Of a stretch of DNA of 7,711 bases, positions 1-6,542 are shown piece by piece; positions within the stretch are counted from its first letter, which is position 1; every line of letters starts with the position of its first letter. The notes beneath the pieces are model-generated. The model worked only from the letters and a program-made list of their open reading frames with translations. It did no database searches and was not told where the DNA came from. Source of the stretch: Methanocorpusculum sp. (GTDB lineage Archaea; Halobacteriota; Methanomicrobia; Methanomicrobiales; Methanocorpusculaceae); NCBI GenBank assembly GCA_017622255.1, contig JAGARL010000028.1, positions 1-7,711 on the forward strand. Reading direction: 5' to 3'. A program made the position numbers and the translations under genes.

Positions 1-865
1 CATCTACCGCGACCCAATGGAAGCGCAGGCATCTCTGATGCGGAAAGTGCATATGCAATCGTTTTCCGCCAAACGCTATATGCAGGAGTACCGCAGAAGA
101 ATGCTCCCAGCGGTCAAATCCGCAATTGATGATGGGGTACATTACGGAAATATCGCCACAATTCCTGCCTACTGTGTCGGAGATATTGCACACCACATTT
201 CACAATCCACGTATAACATGTGCAAGGACGATGTCATTTTTGCCGTAATCGAATCTGTGACTGCCGTCATGAAAAATACGCTGGAAGCAGCCATTCCCAA
301 GGTTACCTCCCCGCATCAGCTCCTAAATGCGGCAACCGGCTCCTCTGCCGTCGCATCTGAATATCTCCTGGAGCTGGACGGATTTAATGCCCCCATGATT
401 GTTGATCTCTTAACCCGCCGGTATCACAATCTGGTAATGATTAATCCGACAAGAGGCTCTGCCGCGGAACTGCATAACTGTGATTTCATGGATATGATTT
501 ACCGCGGATGGAAGATTCTGGATAAAGCAGGCCGCATCAGAAACGGCAGCGGCAGTCCGCTTCGTCCGCTAGTCGAAGGAATCCCGGTTGACCTTTCCCC
601 AATTCATGAAAATGAGGTGCTGATGAACCCGCAGCGGTATGCCTATCCTGCCTGTGCGATTACCGTCCGCACATCAGCGATGATGCGGCTTGCAGATTAT
701 CCGTGTCTTTTGACCAGTGAGCCGGTGACCGCCACCATGATGACGAACATCATCGCCCTGGATAAAGAAAATCCGGCAGCCCCGGTTCGCGCCTGCAAGA
801 ACTGTGCAACCGCCTGTCTGGTCGGCTCGCGCCACCAGTACTGTCAGTACCGCGAAGGGGTGTAG
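1..865 (+). CDS. DUF2193 family protein, C-terminal part (5' end outside window)
   Basis: This is the C-terminal 287 codons of a protein recognised by eye as DUF2193, an uncharacterised family I know from methanogens and usually about 500 residues long. The frame is open to the left edge (first full codon at 2, reading IYRDP before the Met at 17), so that Met is internal and the true start lies upstream. Family-like blocks include a GVHYGN stretch, a YCVGDIAHH stretch, a HNCDFMDMIYRGW stretch and a HENEVLMNPQRYAYP stretch. Near the C-terminus is a cysteine cluster C-x2-C-x3-C-x8-C (residues 260, 263, 267 and 276 counted from the Met at 17), which could bind iron-sulfur or zinc; that is inference. 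The stop at 863-865 is 2 nt before the next gene, and there is no T-tract between them, so co-transcription is likely. The function is unknown and the family call rests on memory, not a search. Confidence 0.88.
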   Translation, partial: IYRDPMEAQASLMRKVHMQSFSAKRYMQEYRRRMLPAVKSAIDDGVHYGNIATIPAYCVGDIAHHISQSTYNMCKDDVIFAVIESVTAVMKNTLEAAIPKVTSPHQLLNAATGSSAVASEYLLELDGFNAPMIVDLLTRRYHNLVMINPTRGSAAELHNCDFMDMIYRGWKILDKAGRIRNGSGSPLRPLVEGIPVDLSPIHENEVLMNPQRYAYPACAITVRTSAMMRLADYPCLLTSEPVTATMMTNIIALDKENPAAPVRACKNCATACLVGSRHQYCQYREGV

Positions 866-867
866 AT

Positions 868-1077
868 ATGCAGTGCTATGTCTGCAAACAAAACGGTGTT
901 GATCGTGATGCGGTAGGCATCTGCATCGTCTGCGGCATGGGACTCTGCAGTGAACACATCGTCCGCTCTGATGTGGAAATCCAGGAAGGGGGATACCCCT
1001 TCCCCTCCCGGAAACTGAAGACCGCAGTCCCGCGGATTCTCTGCCCGGAGTGTGCCAAAGCATTTGGAGGCAGATAA
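868..1077 (+). CDS. DUF2180 family small cysteine-rich (zinc-finger-like) protein
   Basis: This 69-residue protein has paired metal-ligand motifs: C3-x2-C6, C19-x2-C22, C27-x2-H30 and C59-x2-C62. The pattern is that of a small treble-clef or B-box-like zinc protein and matches what I recall of DUF2180, an archaeal family of unknown function. It is soluble, with no signal peptide or membrane segment. The ATG at 868 lies 2 nt after the DUF2193 stop. A purine-rich AAGGGG at 855-860, inside the upstream gene, is spaced 7 nt from it and could serve as ribosome binding site. Its stop TAA (1075-1077) shares its last base with the aquaporin ATG, so translation of the two is probably coupled. A structural or regulatory zinc-binding partner for its neighbours is a reasonable guess; nothing in the sequence shows an enzyme activity. 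Confidence 0.88.
   Translation: MQCYVCKQNGVDRDAVGICIVCGMGLCSEHIVRSDVEIQEGGYPFPSRKLKTAVPRILCPECAKAFGGR
1066..1070 (+). promoter_or_regulatory. Shine-Dalgarno site that decides the aquaporin start
   Basis: GGAGG lies 6 nt before the ATG at 1077 and inside the end of the DUF2180 gene. The alternative in-frame ATG at 1050 has no comparable site, so this supports the shorter aquaporin. Confidence 0.7.
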
Positions 1078-1766
1078 TGGATTTGCTCAAACGATCTCTT
1101 GCGGAAGGCATCGGCACTCTTCTTCTGGTCTTTATTGGATGCGGAACGGTCTGCATGCTTGGCGAAAGCGGAGACCTGTTTGGCATCGCCGCCGCTTTCG
1201 GTCTGTCCGTCATGGTCCTGATTTACACGCTCGGTGCTGTCTGCGGCTGTCACATTAATCCTGCGGTATCTGTTGCCCTCTGTGCAGTGCGGAAGTTTCC
1301 GGTAAAGGATACGGCGGCCTACTGTGCTGCACAATGTATCGGGGCGGCGCTCGGTGCTCTGCTTCTCATCGCTGTTATGGGAATGGAGGCATTGACTGTC
1401 GGGGGACTTGGTATGACCGCACCTGCTCCTGGAGTGTCGTATTTCCAGGCATTCCTTGCCGAGTTTATCGGAACGTTTGTTCTGATGCTGGTGATTATGG
1501 GAGTCGCCGTGGACCGTCGTGCATCTCCCGGATTTGCTGGGCTTTCTATTGGCGGCACAGTGCTTGCCGTAATTCTTGTCATTGGAAATATCTCCGGCGG
1601 CTCGATTAATCCGGCAAGAACCTTTGGTCCTGACCTTATCGCTCTGCTCTTTGCCGGTTCTGATGCACTCTGGACCACGTTTCCGCTCTACGCTGTAGGA
1701 CCTGTTCTCGGCGCTCTCTGTGCGGCTTTTCTCTACCGCGGAATTGCGGGCAGAGAAAACATCTGA
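1077..1766 (+). CDS. aqpM: MIP-family aquaporin, AqpM-like
   Basis: A 229-residue integral membrane channel for water and possibly other small neutral solutes, with the six-helix, two-half-helix plan of the major intrinsic protein family. Both NPA motifs are intact: N61-P62-A63 and N178-P179-A180, the second followed by R181. AEG (9-11) and AEF (128-130) mark the start of the two repeats. By spacing from the NPA motifs, the aromatic/arginine filter would be F41, I166, G175 and R181. An Ile in place of the usual water-channel His is what I recall for Methanothermobacter AqpM (F/I/S/R). Thr rather than Asp follows R181, unlike GlpF glycerol channels. I chose the ATG at 1077, not the in-frame ATG at 1050, because GGAGG at 1066-1070 sits 6 nt before it, it starts at the typical first helix, and it overlaps the DUF2180 stop. 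A T6 tract directly follows the stop. Confidence 0.92.
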   Translation: MDLLKRSLAEGIGTLLLVFIGCGTVCMLGESGDLFGIAAAFGLSVMVLIYTLGAVCGCHINPAVSVALCAVRKFPVKDTAAYCAAQCIGAALGALLLIAVMGMEALTVGGLGMTAPAPGVSYFQAFLAEFIGTFVLMLVIMGVAVDRRASPGFAGLSIGGTVLAVILVIGNISGGSINPARTFGPDLIALLFAGSDALWTTFPLYAVGPVLGALCAAFLYRGIAGRENI

Positions 1767-1772
1767 TTTTTT
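1727..1772 (+). terminator. Terminator after the DUF2193-DUF2180-aquaporin operon
   Basis: A T6 tract at 1767-1772 starts at the base after the aquaporin stop. It is preceded, within the last codons, by an inverted repeat: TTTTCTC (1727-1733) pairs with GAGAAAA (1753-1759), and inside it CCGC (1736-1739) pairs with GCGG (1746-1749). Archaeal termination mainly needs the T-tract; the stem may help or be incidental. Confidence 0.5.
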
Positions 1773-1816
1773 CTCCTCGCGAAATCCTCATATCCTCGCA
1801 CAGCAAACAAACACAC

Positions 1817-2161
1817 ATGACAAATCCGCCTGTTGAAGCCCAGCCCGTCATCCACTTAGACGAGACGAATTTTAACACCTTCACCCTCCAGATACCAAAC
1901 GTCGTCGTTGACTTCTGGGCGGAATGGTGCGGACCGTGCAAATATTTCGCCCCTATCTTTGAAGAAACCGCAAAAGAGTATCCTGAAGTCCAGTTCTGCA
2001 AATGCAACACCGACGAAAACCGCTGGATTGCCCAGGAACTCTGCATCAGCTCAATTCCAACCATCATGTACATCCAAAACGGCACCGTCGTAAAACTTAG
2101 AGCAGGTGCCATCAGTCAGGAGAAATTCCGCGAAGAGTTAAACTCCGTATACCGTACATGA
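1817..2161 (+). CDS. Thioredoxin
   Basis: A 114-residue cytoplasmic thioredoxin, the usual length for a single-domain member. The redox site is W37-C38-G39-P40-C41-K42, the canonical WCGPCK, and the cis-proline is P81 in an SIPT context, followed by the expected strand and a KLRAGA segment. It would reduce protein disulfides, receiving electrons from a thioredoxin reductase not present here. The N-terminus has about 10 extra residues before the first strand. No Shine-Dalgarno precedes the ATG at 1817; a weak CATATCC box at 1789-1795 is placed for a leaderless transcript. The stop codon (2159-2161) overlaps the helicase ATG (2158-2160) in an ATGA arrangement, so the two are probably translationally coupled. 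Identity is secure; which thioredoxin paralogue it is cannot be told. Confidence 0.95.
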   Translation: MTNPPVEAQPVIHLDETNFNTFTLQIPNVVVDFWAEWCGPCKYFAPIFEETAKEYPEVQFCKCNTDENRWIAQELCISSIPTIMYIQNGTVVKLRAGAISQEKFREELNSVYRT

Positions 2162-4269
2162 GTACCTTTCAGGACCTGCACCCCGTATTACAGGAAATCC
2201 TCATCTCCGGCCTTCGCTGGGATGAACTTCGCGCAGTACAGGAGGCATCCTTATCCGCTGTATCCGCCGGCGCAGACATTCTTGTCCTCGCGCCGACCGC
2301 CGGCGGAAAAACGGAGTCTGCATTCCTCCCGGTACTGGATGCGATTCTCAAAAGACCGACCGGAAAACTTTCCGCGGTCTATCTTTCCCCCTTAAAAGCC
2401 TTAATCAACGACCAGACGGAGAGAATCGTCTCTATGGCGAACCGGGCAGGGCTTGAAGTTGCCGTACAGCACGGCGATGTAAAAGGTGCTGACCGCTGGA
2501 AGTTTCAGGGCGGAGAAGAGCCGGACATTCTTTTAACCACGCCGGAATCCCTTGAAGTCCTTTTAGGGGATAAAGATGCAAAGCAGGCGTTCTCGCGTCT
2601 CCGGTTCGTTATCATCGACGAAATCCATGCGTTTATTGAGACCTCCCGCGGCGTGCATCTCCGCTGTCTCTTAGACCGGCTCTCTTTTGCCTCAGCAGAA
2701 CACATCATCAGAATTGGCCTCTCGGCAACCGTCGGCAACCCGGAAGAACTCCTCTCCTGGATGTCCGCGCCGGAGCGGCAAAAACAGTTAGTCCGCGTAC
2801 CCTCGCCGCCCGCCAAAAAGGCATTTACCTTCTGTGTAAACCCGGACTTCTTCTCCCGCATAGATGCCGCAGCAGACGCTGTCCGCGGCAGAAAATCCCT
2901 CATCTTTGTCGAGAGCCGAAGCCTTGCCGAACGGCTGGTCGAGCCGCTGAGAGAGCGGCTGTCCTCCGTGCACATCCACCACTCCGCAGTCAGCCCCGAA
3001 GACCGCCGGGAAGCCGAAGCCGCGTTTGCTTCCGGCGGGGAGGCATGTGTTATCTGCACCAGTACGCTGGAACTCGGAATTGATATCGGTGATTTGGATT
3101 TGGTTGTCCTGTTCGGGCCGCCCTTGTCTGTCGCCTCCTTTCTTCAGCGGCTTGGGAGAACCGGACGGCGCGGAAAACCCGCACAGATGGCGTTCATTCT
3201 CCAGAACCCCTGCGAACTGCTCGCCGCCGTATCTGCGGTCGAGTGTGCCATGCAGCACAAATCAGAGGACCTGCATCCGGCATCCTTTGCCGCGGATGTC
3301 CTCATTCAGCAGCTCTTCCTCCTGCTGAAACGAACCGCAGGTCTTGGAATGCCGCAGATTCGAGCCACACTCAAAGCGCTCTCTGCGTTTTCCGACATCC
3401 CGGATGAAACAATCCAACAGATACTCACCTACTTAGAAGAGCAGGGATATCTTTCCCGCTCCGGCGATTTGTATCTGCCCGGAACAAAGGCCGAGGCGGA
3501 GCTTGGAAAATCCCACTGGAAGGCACTGCTTTCCGTAATCAACGACACCGGAGGCTACCTCGCGGTTCTTCCGGACGGCACCGTTGTTGGTACGCTGGAT
3601 GCCCGCTTTGTTGCCGGAGACCCGGGACGGGTGTTTACCTTCACCGGAAAGACCTGGCGGCTTCTCCACCGCGACGATGCACACCGGCGTGCTCTCATCG
3701 AGCCATCGTCTGCTTCCCGCGATATCAAACGCCCCTTCTGGGGCGGAAGCGGAGGAAGCAGCGGCATCAGCCCGCTTCTCTGCTTCCAGGCGGCAGAAAT
3801 CATTGCCCGCGGACACACCCTTCTGCCGCTGCCAAAAGCCGAAGCGGAACTGCTCGACGACCTCATCCGAAGCCTGCCGGATGACATTGTCCCGGGAAAA
3901 ATCCACCTCCGAACCGAGCCGGAGGTAAACGGCTGGTCGGTTGTCGCCGCAACCTTTGCCGGCGAGACCGCAAACCGCGTGCTGGCAACAGTTCTCAAAA
4001 GCAGACTATCCGGCGTGCATGAAGTCCGCGTCACCCCGTATGCTCTCCGCATCTTCGGCTTCGCATCTCCGGACGCCGGCGATACGATAGCACATGCTCT
4101 CGCCGAAATCGCCGACGACCCGCACGCATTCGAAGAACTCCCGCCGCTTCCGGACACCTTCTGGAAATTCGGCGCATACCTGCCGTCTGCCGTAAAAAAA
4201 GAAATGACGGATATCCGGTACTACCGGACAGCCGATATCAGAGCGCTTCTTCAGAACCGAGATTTTTGA
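2158..4269 (+). CDS. Lhr-like superfamily 2 ATP-dependent helicase
   Basis: A 703-residue DEAD/DEAH-type helicase with all core motifs in order. These are a Q-like motif near 22-30, Walker A APTAGGKT (45-52), a TTPE block (127-130), Walker B DEIH (154-157), SAT (189-191), a motif IV-like SLIFVESRS (247-255), motif V TSTLELGID (301-309) and motif VI QRLGRTGRRG (330-339). About 360 residues follow, with a winged-helix-like part (roughly 380-450) and a block containing RPFWGG (525-530) that resembles the Lhr core's C-terminal region. It should unwind or remodel nucleic acid in the cytoplasm using ATP; Lhr proteins are linked to DNA repair. At about 700 residues it is shorter than typical Lhr-core proteins (around 850-900, from memory), so it may be a distinct branch. 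Its start overlaps the thioredoxin stop, and its last 32 nt overlap the convergent FKBP gene. Confidence 0.93.
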   Translation: MSTFQDLHPVLQEILISGLRWDELRAVQEASLSAVSAGADILVLAPTAGGKTESAFLPVLDAILKRPTGKLSAVYLSPLKALINDQTERIVSMANRAGLEVAVQHGDVKGADRWKFQGGEEPDILLTTPESLEVLLGDKDAKQAFSRLRFVIIDEIHAFIETSRGVHLRCLLDRLSFASAEHIIRIGLSATVGNPEELLSWMSAPERQKQLVRVPSPPAKKAFTFCVNPDFFSRIDAAADAVRGRKSLIFVESRSLAERLVEPLRERLSSVHIHHSAVSPEDRREAEAAFASGGEACVICTSTLELGIDIGDLDLVVLFGPPLSVASFLQRLGRTGRRGKPAQMAFILQNPCELLAAVSAVECAMQHKSEDLHPASFAADVLIQQLFLLLKRTAGLGMPQIRATLKALSAFSDIPDETIQQILTYLEEQGYLSRSGDLYLPGTKAEAELGKSHWKALLSVINDTGGYLAVLPDGTVVGTLDARFVAGDPGRVFTFTGKTWRLLHRDDAHRRALIEPSSASRDIKRPFWGGSGGSSGISPLLCFQAAEIIARGHTLLPLPKAEAELLDDLIRSLPDDIVPGKIHLRTEPEVNGWSVVAATFAGETANRVLATVLKSRLSGVHEVRVTPYALRIFGFASPDAGDTIAHALAEIADDPHAFEELPPLPDTFWKFGAYLPSAVKKEMTDIRYYRTADIRALLQNRDF
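4194..4228 (-). terminator. Probable FKBP terminator, inside the helicase coding region
   Basis: On the minus strand, 10 nt past the FKBP stop, there is a perfect 15-nt inverted repeat (TCCGGTA and TACCGGA around one base, 4214-4228), followed after 13 nt by a T7 tract (A7 on the plus strand, 4194-4200). This has the hairpin-plus-T-run layout and lies wholly inside the helicase's last codons. Confidence 0.45.
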
Positions 4270-4663
4270 CCAGAGTTATCTGGTACGTAATCGTCTCGCC
4301 TGCCAACGGATGGTTTCCGTCCACCACAATTTTTGTCGGCGTCACCTCGGCTACCACAACCCGGCACTTCTGCCCGAACACCTCAACCGGAATGATATCG
4401 CCGACCGCCGGTTCCTTTTCCAGCTTCAGCTTCTTGCGCTTGATGGGAACCACTAACTGTTTCTTAAACTTCACGTACGCTTTTTCCGGCGGAAGAACGA
4501 CCGTTACCGTCTCCCCCTCTTCTTTCCCTAAAAGCGCCTCTTCGAATGCAGGATTAATCTGCTGTTTTCCAAGCGTCACCCGCACCGGCTCGCCGGCGGT
4601 TGTATCCTCAAAAATCTCGCCGCCTGGTCTGATGCTTTGGAAATGGAGAAGCAGGGTATCCAT
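4238..4663 (-). CDS. SlyD-like FKBP-type peptidyl-prolyl cis-trans isomerase
   Basis: A 141-residue FKBP-type prolyl isomerase and chaperone, cytoplasmic. The first FKBP segment has GGEIFEDT (14-21), LGKQQINPAFEEALLGK (31-47) and PPEKAY (58-63). It is interrupted after residue 63 by an insert-in-flap domain of about 50 residues, and the fold ends with the SlyD-type signature DGNHPLAG (115-122). Compared with FKBP12, the Tyr26 position appears to be Phe8 and the Asp37 position Glu19, while F18 and Y63 are kept. I chose the ATG at 4663 over the in-frame ATG at 4681. A TATATAG-like box at 4688-4694 (minus strand) lies about 27 nt before 4663 but only 10 nt before 4681, and GGAG sits 8 nt before it. 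The gene converges on the helicase with a 32-nt coding overlap and is divergent from pgiA. Confidence 0.9.
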   Translation of the reverse strand: MDTLLLHFQSIRPGGEIFEDTTAGEPVRVTLGKQQINPAFEEALLGKEEGETVTVVLPPEKAYVKFKKQLVVPIKRKKLKLEKEPAVGDIIPVEVFGQKCRVVVAEVTPTKIVVDGNHPLAGETITYQITLVKNLGSEEAL

Positions 4664-4687
4664 ATTTTCTGCTCCGGACATGGGATA

Positions 4688-4694
4688 CTATATG
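4688..4694 (-). promoter_or_regulatory. TATA-like box for the FKBP gene
   Basis: CATATAG on the minus strand is centred about 27 nt before the ATG at 4663. That is the archaeal TATA distance to a transcription start, suggesting a leaderless or near-leaderless message. It helps select the shorter FKBP start. Confidence 0.45.
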
Positions 4695-4734
4695 CCGTTT
4701 CTGCATTTCAGTGTTTGCTCTAGGCAGAATCCCC

Positions 4735-4740
4735 TTATAG
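4735..4740 (+). promoter_or_regulatory. TATA-like box for pgiA
   Basis: TTATAG is centred about 25 nt before the pgiA ATG at 4762, again pointing to a leaderless start. The GGAG at 4743-4746 is too far (15 nt) to be a good ribosome binding site for 4762. It serves instead an ATG at 4752 that is followed at once by an in-frame stop. Confidence 0.45.
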
Positions 4741-4761
4741 TTGGAGAACCCATGATATAGC

Positions 4762-5487
4762 ATGAACAAAATATGGCCGTCTGGGCTTCCGGAGCCTTCG
4801 GTCAGGACCGTTGCGGATATGGAAAATGTATTTGCCGTCCGCCCGTCGAATCAGAACCCGGAAACACCGCTCTACTATATGTACCGGGACCTGTACAAGA
4901 CGCACGGAGACCATACCTGGCTTGAACGGCACCATCTGAGATACGATATCACCAGAATCCCTGCCGGTGTCATCAACGGCGAATATACCAAAACCAAAGG
5001 ACACTATCACCCGAAAAATCCGGCAGGAATCTCCTATCCGGAAGTCTACGAAGTACTTTCCGGATACGCCTATTATCTGCTCCAGAAAGCGGACCGGACT
5101 GATGTGATTGTTGTCCCGGCGCATGCAGGCGATGTGGTGCTGATTCCCTCCGGTTACGGTCACGTGACAATTAATCCGGGACGCGAGGAACTTGTCATGG
5201 CAAATCTGGTCTCCACCGACTTCTCCTCCGAGTACGGCGAGATAAACGAGATGCACGGTGCGGCATACTACTATATGAAAAAAGGCGGATGGGTACCGAA
5301 TCCAAACTACGGAGAACCGATCCCCATCCACACCCTTCTGCCGTCACCGATTCCGGAGCTGGGACTGGTTGCCGGACGGTCGCTTTACGAGATGGTAGGG
5401 ACGTCTGATACGCTGGATGTGATGAACCATCCGGAGAAGTATCAGGATGCGGTCAGCCGCTTCTGTGCGGAGAAAATCGGGCTCTGA
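4762..5487 (+). CDS. pgiA: Cupin-type glucose-6-phosphate isomerase
   Basis: A 241-residue archaeal-type phosphoglucose isomerase that interconverts glucose 6-phosphate and fructose 6-phosphate in gluconeogenesis and glycolysis. It is a metal-dependent cupin unrelated in fold to bacterial and eukaryotic PGI. The metal ligands can be read off against the Pyrococcus enzyme (His88, His90, Glu97, His136 from memory): H81 and H83 in KGHYHP, E94 in YPEVYE, and H134 in GYGHVTIN. A TPLYYMYRD block and a TRIPAG block precede the cupin core, as in the family. The protein is about 50 residues longer than the 189-residue Pyrococcus enzyme, mainly at the C-terminus and in a short insertion between H83 and E94. 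It is monocistronic by context: divergent from FKBP upstream, and separated from the next gene by a T-tract and a new promoter-like box. Confidence 0.93.
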   Translation: MNKIWPSGLPEPSVRTVADMENVFAVRPSNQNPETPLYYMYRDLYKTHGDHTWLERHHLRYDITRIPAGVINGEYTKTKGHYHPKNPAGISYPEVYEVLSGYAYYLLQKADRTDVIVVPAHAGDVVLIPSGYGHVTINPGREELVMANLVSTDFSSEYGEINEMHGAAYYYMKKGGWVPNPNYGEPIPIHTLLPSPIPELGLVAGRSLYEMVGTSDTLDVMNHPEKYQDAVSRFCAEKIGL

Positions 5488-5505
5488 CCAACCCGAACTC
5501 TTTTT
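5477..5505 (+). terminator. Hairpin plus T-tract after pgiA
   Basis: TCGGG (5477-5481) pairs with CCCGA (5492-5496) across the pgiA stop codon, and T5 begins at 5501. The same T-run is part of the next gene's TATA-like box. Confidence 0.5.
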
Positions 5506-5509
5506 AATT
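5501..5509 (+). promoter_or_regulatory. TATA-like box for the MBL-DUF3006 operon
   Basis: TTTTTAATT is centred about 27 nt before the ATG at 5532. There is no Shine-Dalgarno before that ATG, so a leaderless transcript is likely. Terminator and promoter signals share bases here. Confidence 0.4.
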
Positions 5510-5531
5510 CACACTGCATATTATTAGCTAT

Positions 5532-6542
5532 ATGGCTAAGAAACGACGGTCGAAAAAGTCGCAGAAACAGATGAAGAAAGCAGTAAGCCTGCTTCTTGGT
5601 CTGGTTGTAGTAATTTTAATTGGACTGTACGGTGTTGAGTCCGGTGTTCTCAGCGGCGAGAGTTCTCTCGTTCCTCTGGTCGACGATGAGCATGCGTTTT
5701 CCCTGCATGTGATTGATATGGGGCAGGGAGATTCCCTGCTTCTTTCCAAGGACGGGAAATATGCATTAATTGATGCGGGCGAGACGATGTCTCCGTCAGA
5801 AAAAGAGTCGCGGGAGGCGATTTTTTCCTATCTGGATTCGCTTGGCGTGAAGAGGTTAGAGTTCCTGCTCTTAACGCATCAGGATTATGACCACATCGGC
5901 TCTGCTCTTGATGTGCTGAAGCGCTATGATGTGGGCGTTGTCTATGACAACGGTGTCGAGCATACGTCAAAGACGTATGAGAATCTGATGACCTATCTGG
6001 CAGAGGAGGATGTTTCCTACAAGGTTGTCCGCGACGGTGATTTCGTTGCATCTCCGTGGAGCGGAGTAAGTATCGAGGTTCTCTCCCCGCCGGAGGATTT
6101 GATTTACAAAGGAAAGAAGGCGGATGTGAATGAAAACTCGATTGTCTTAAAAGTCACCTACGGCGAGACGACGTATCTGTTAACCGGCGATGCGGAAACA
6201 GAGGCGGAGGAATATCTGCTCTCGACCTATGCGGATATTGATGCGGATATCTTAAAGGCGGGACACCACGGAAGTTCGTCCTCTTCGACCTACGCATTCC
6301 TGAAAGCGGTCACGCCGGATGTGGTTGTTATCAGCTGCGGCGCGGATAATGATTACGGACATCCGCACATCGAGCCGCTCGAGAACTTTGCAAAGTTCAC
6401 GACCGCAGATAAGATTTTCCGGACGGACATCGACGGCGATGTGGTGGTGACAACAGACGGCAAAGAGTACTCGTTTACGGTCAGAAACGCCCCGCATGAT
6501 GCATCGAAAATTCTCATCTCCGGAAACGGGGTGAAGGTTTGA
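5532..6542 (+). CDS. Membrane-anchored ComEC/Rec2-type metallo-beta-lactamase-fold hydrolase
   Basis: A 336-residue protein with a lysine/arginine-rich N-terminus (residues 1-16), a hydrophobic segment at about 17-34 that should be a signal anchor, a short linker, and a metallo-beta-lactamase domain from about 55 to 320. Domain markers are HVIDMGQGDS (59-68), the metal motif TH116-x-D118-x-D120-H121, NENS (200-203), LLTGD (216-220), AGHHGS (243-248) and GHPH (276-279). This is the pattern of the ComEC C-terminal domain and of stand-alone relatives. In ComEC the domain is thought to degrade one DNA strand during uptake, but no ComEC channel domain is present here. The basic N-terminus followed by one membrane span suggests the catalytic domain faces outside, making it a candidate extracytoplasmic nuclease or phosphodiesterase. 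That role is inference. Its stop overlaps the DUF3006 start. Confidence 0.88.
   Translation: MAKKRRSKKSQKQMKKAVSLLLGLVVVILIGLYGVESGVLSGESSLVPLVDDEHAFSLHVIDMGQGDSLLLSKDGKYALIDAGETMSPSEKESREAIFSYLDSLGVKRLEFLLLTHQDYDHIGSALDVLKRYDVGVVYDNGVEHTSKTYENLMTYLAEEDVSYKVVRDGDFVASPWSGVSIEVLSPPEDLIYKGKKADVNENSIVLKVTYGETTYLLTGDAETEAEEYLLSTYADIDADILKAGHHGSSSSSTYAFLKAVTPDVVVISCGADNDYGHPHIEPLENFAKFTTADKIFRTDIDGDVVVTTDGKEYSFTVRNAPHDASKILISGNGVKV

Noticed and set aside
1050..1076. Longer aquaporin start at 1050
   Set aside because: It would add nine residues overlapping the DUF2180 coding end, has no ribosome site, and the ATG at 1077 has GGAGG at ideal spacing.
674..1334. Minus-strand open frames across the DUF2193, DUF2180 and aquaporin genes
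   Set aside because: The plus-strand genes have intact family motifs, tight spacing and a ribosome site; the antisense products look random.
1077..1766. Glycerol facilitator (GlpF) identity
   Set aside because: The second NPA is followed by Arg-Thr rather than Arg-Asp, and the inferred filter resembles AqpM instead.
2505..4157. Several long minus-strand open frames of about 150-200 codons within the helicase gene
   Set aside because: They are rich in Arg/Ser low-complexity stretches typical of antisense reading, while the plus strand has every helicase motif.
4266..4760. A 164-codon plus-strand open frame opposite the FKBP gene
   Set aside because: The minus strand encodes a clear SlyD-like FKBP; the plus-strand translation has no recognisable family and is a complementary-strand shadow.
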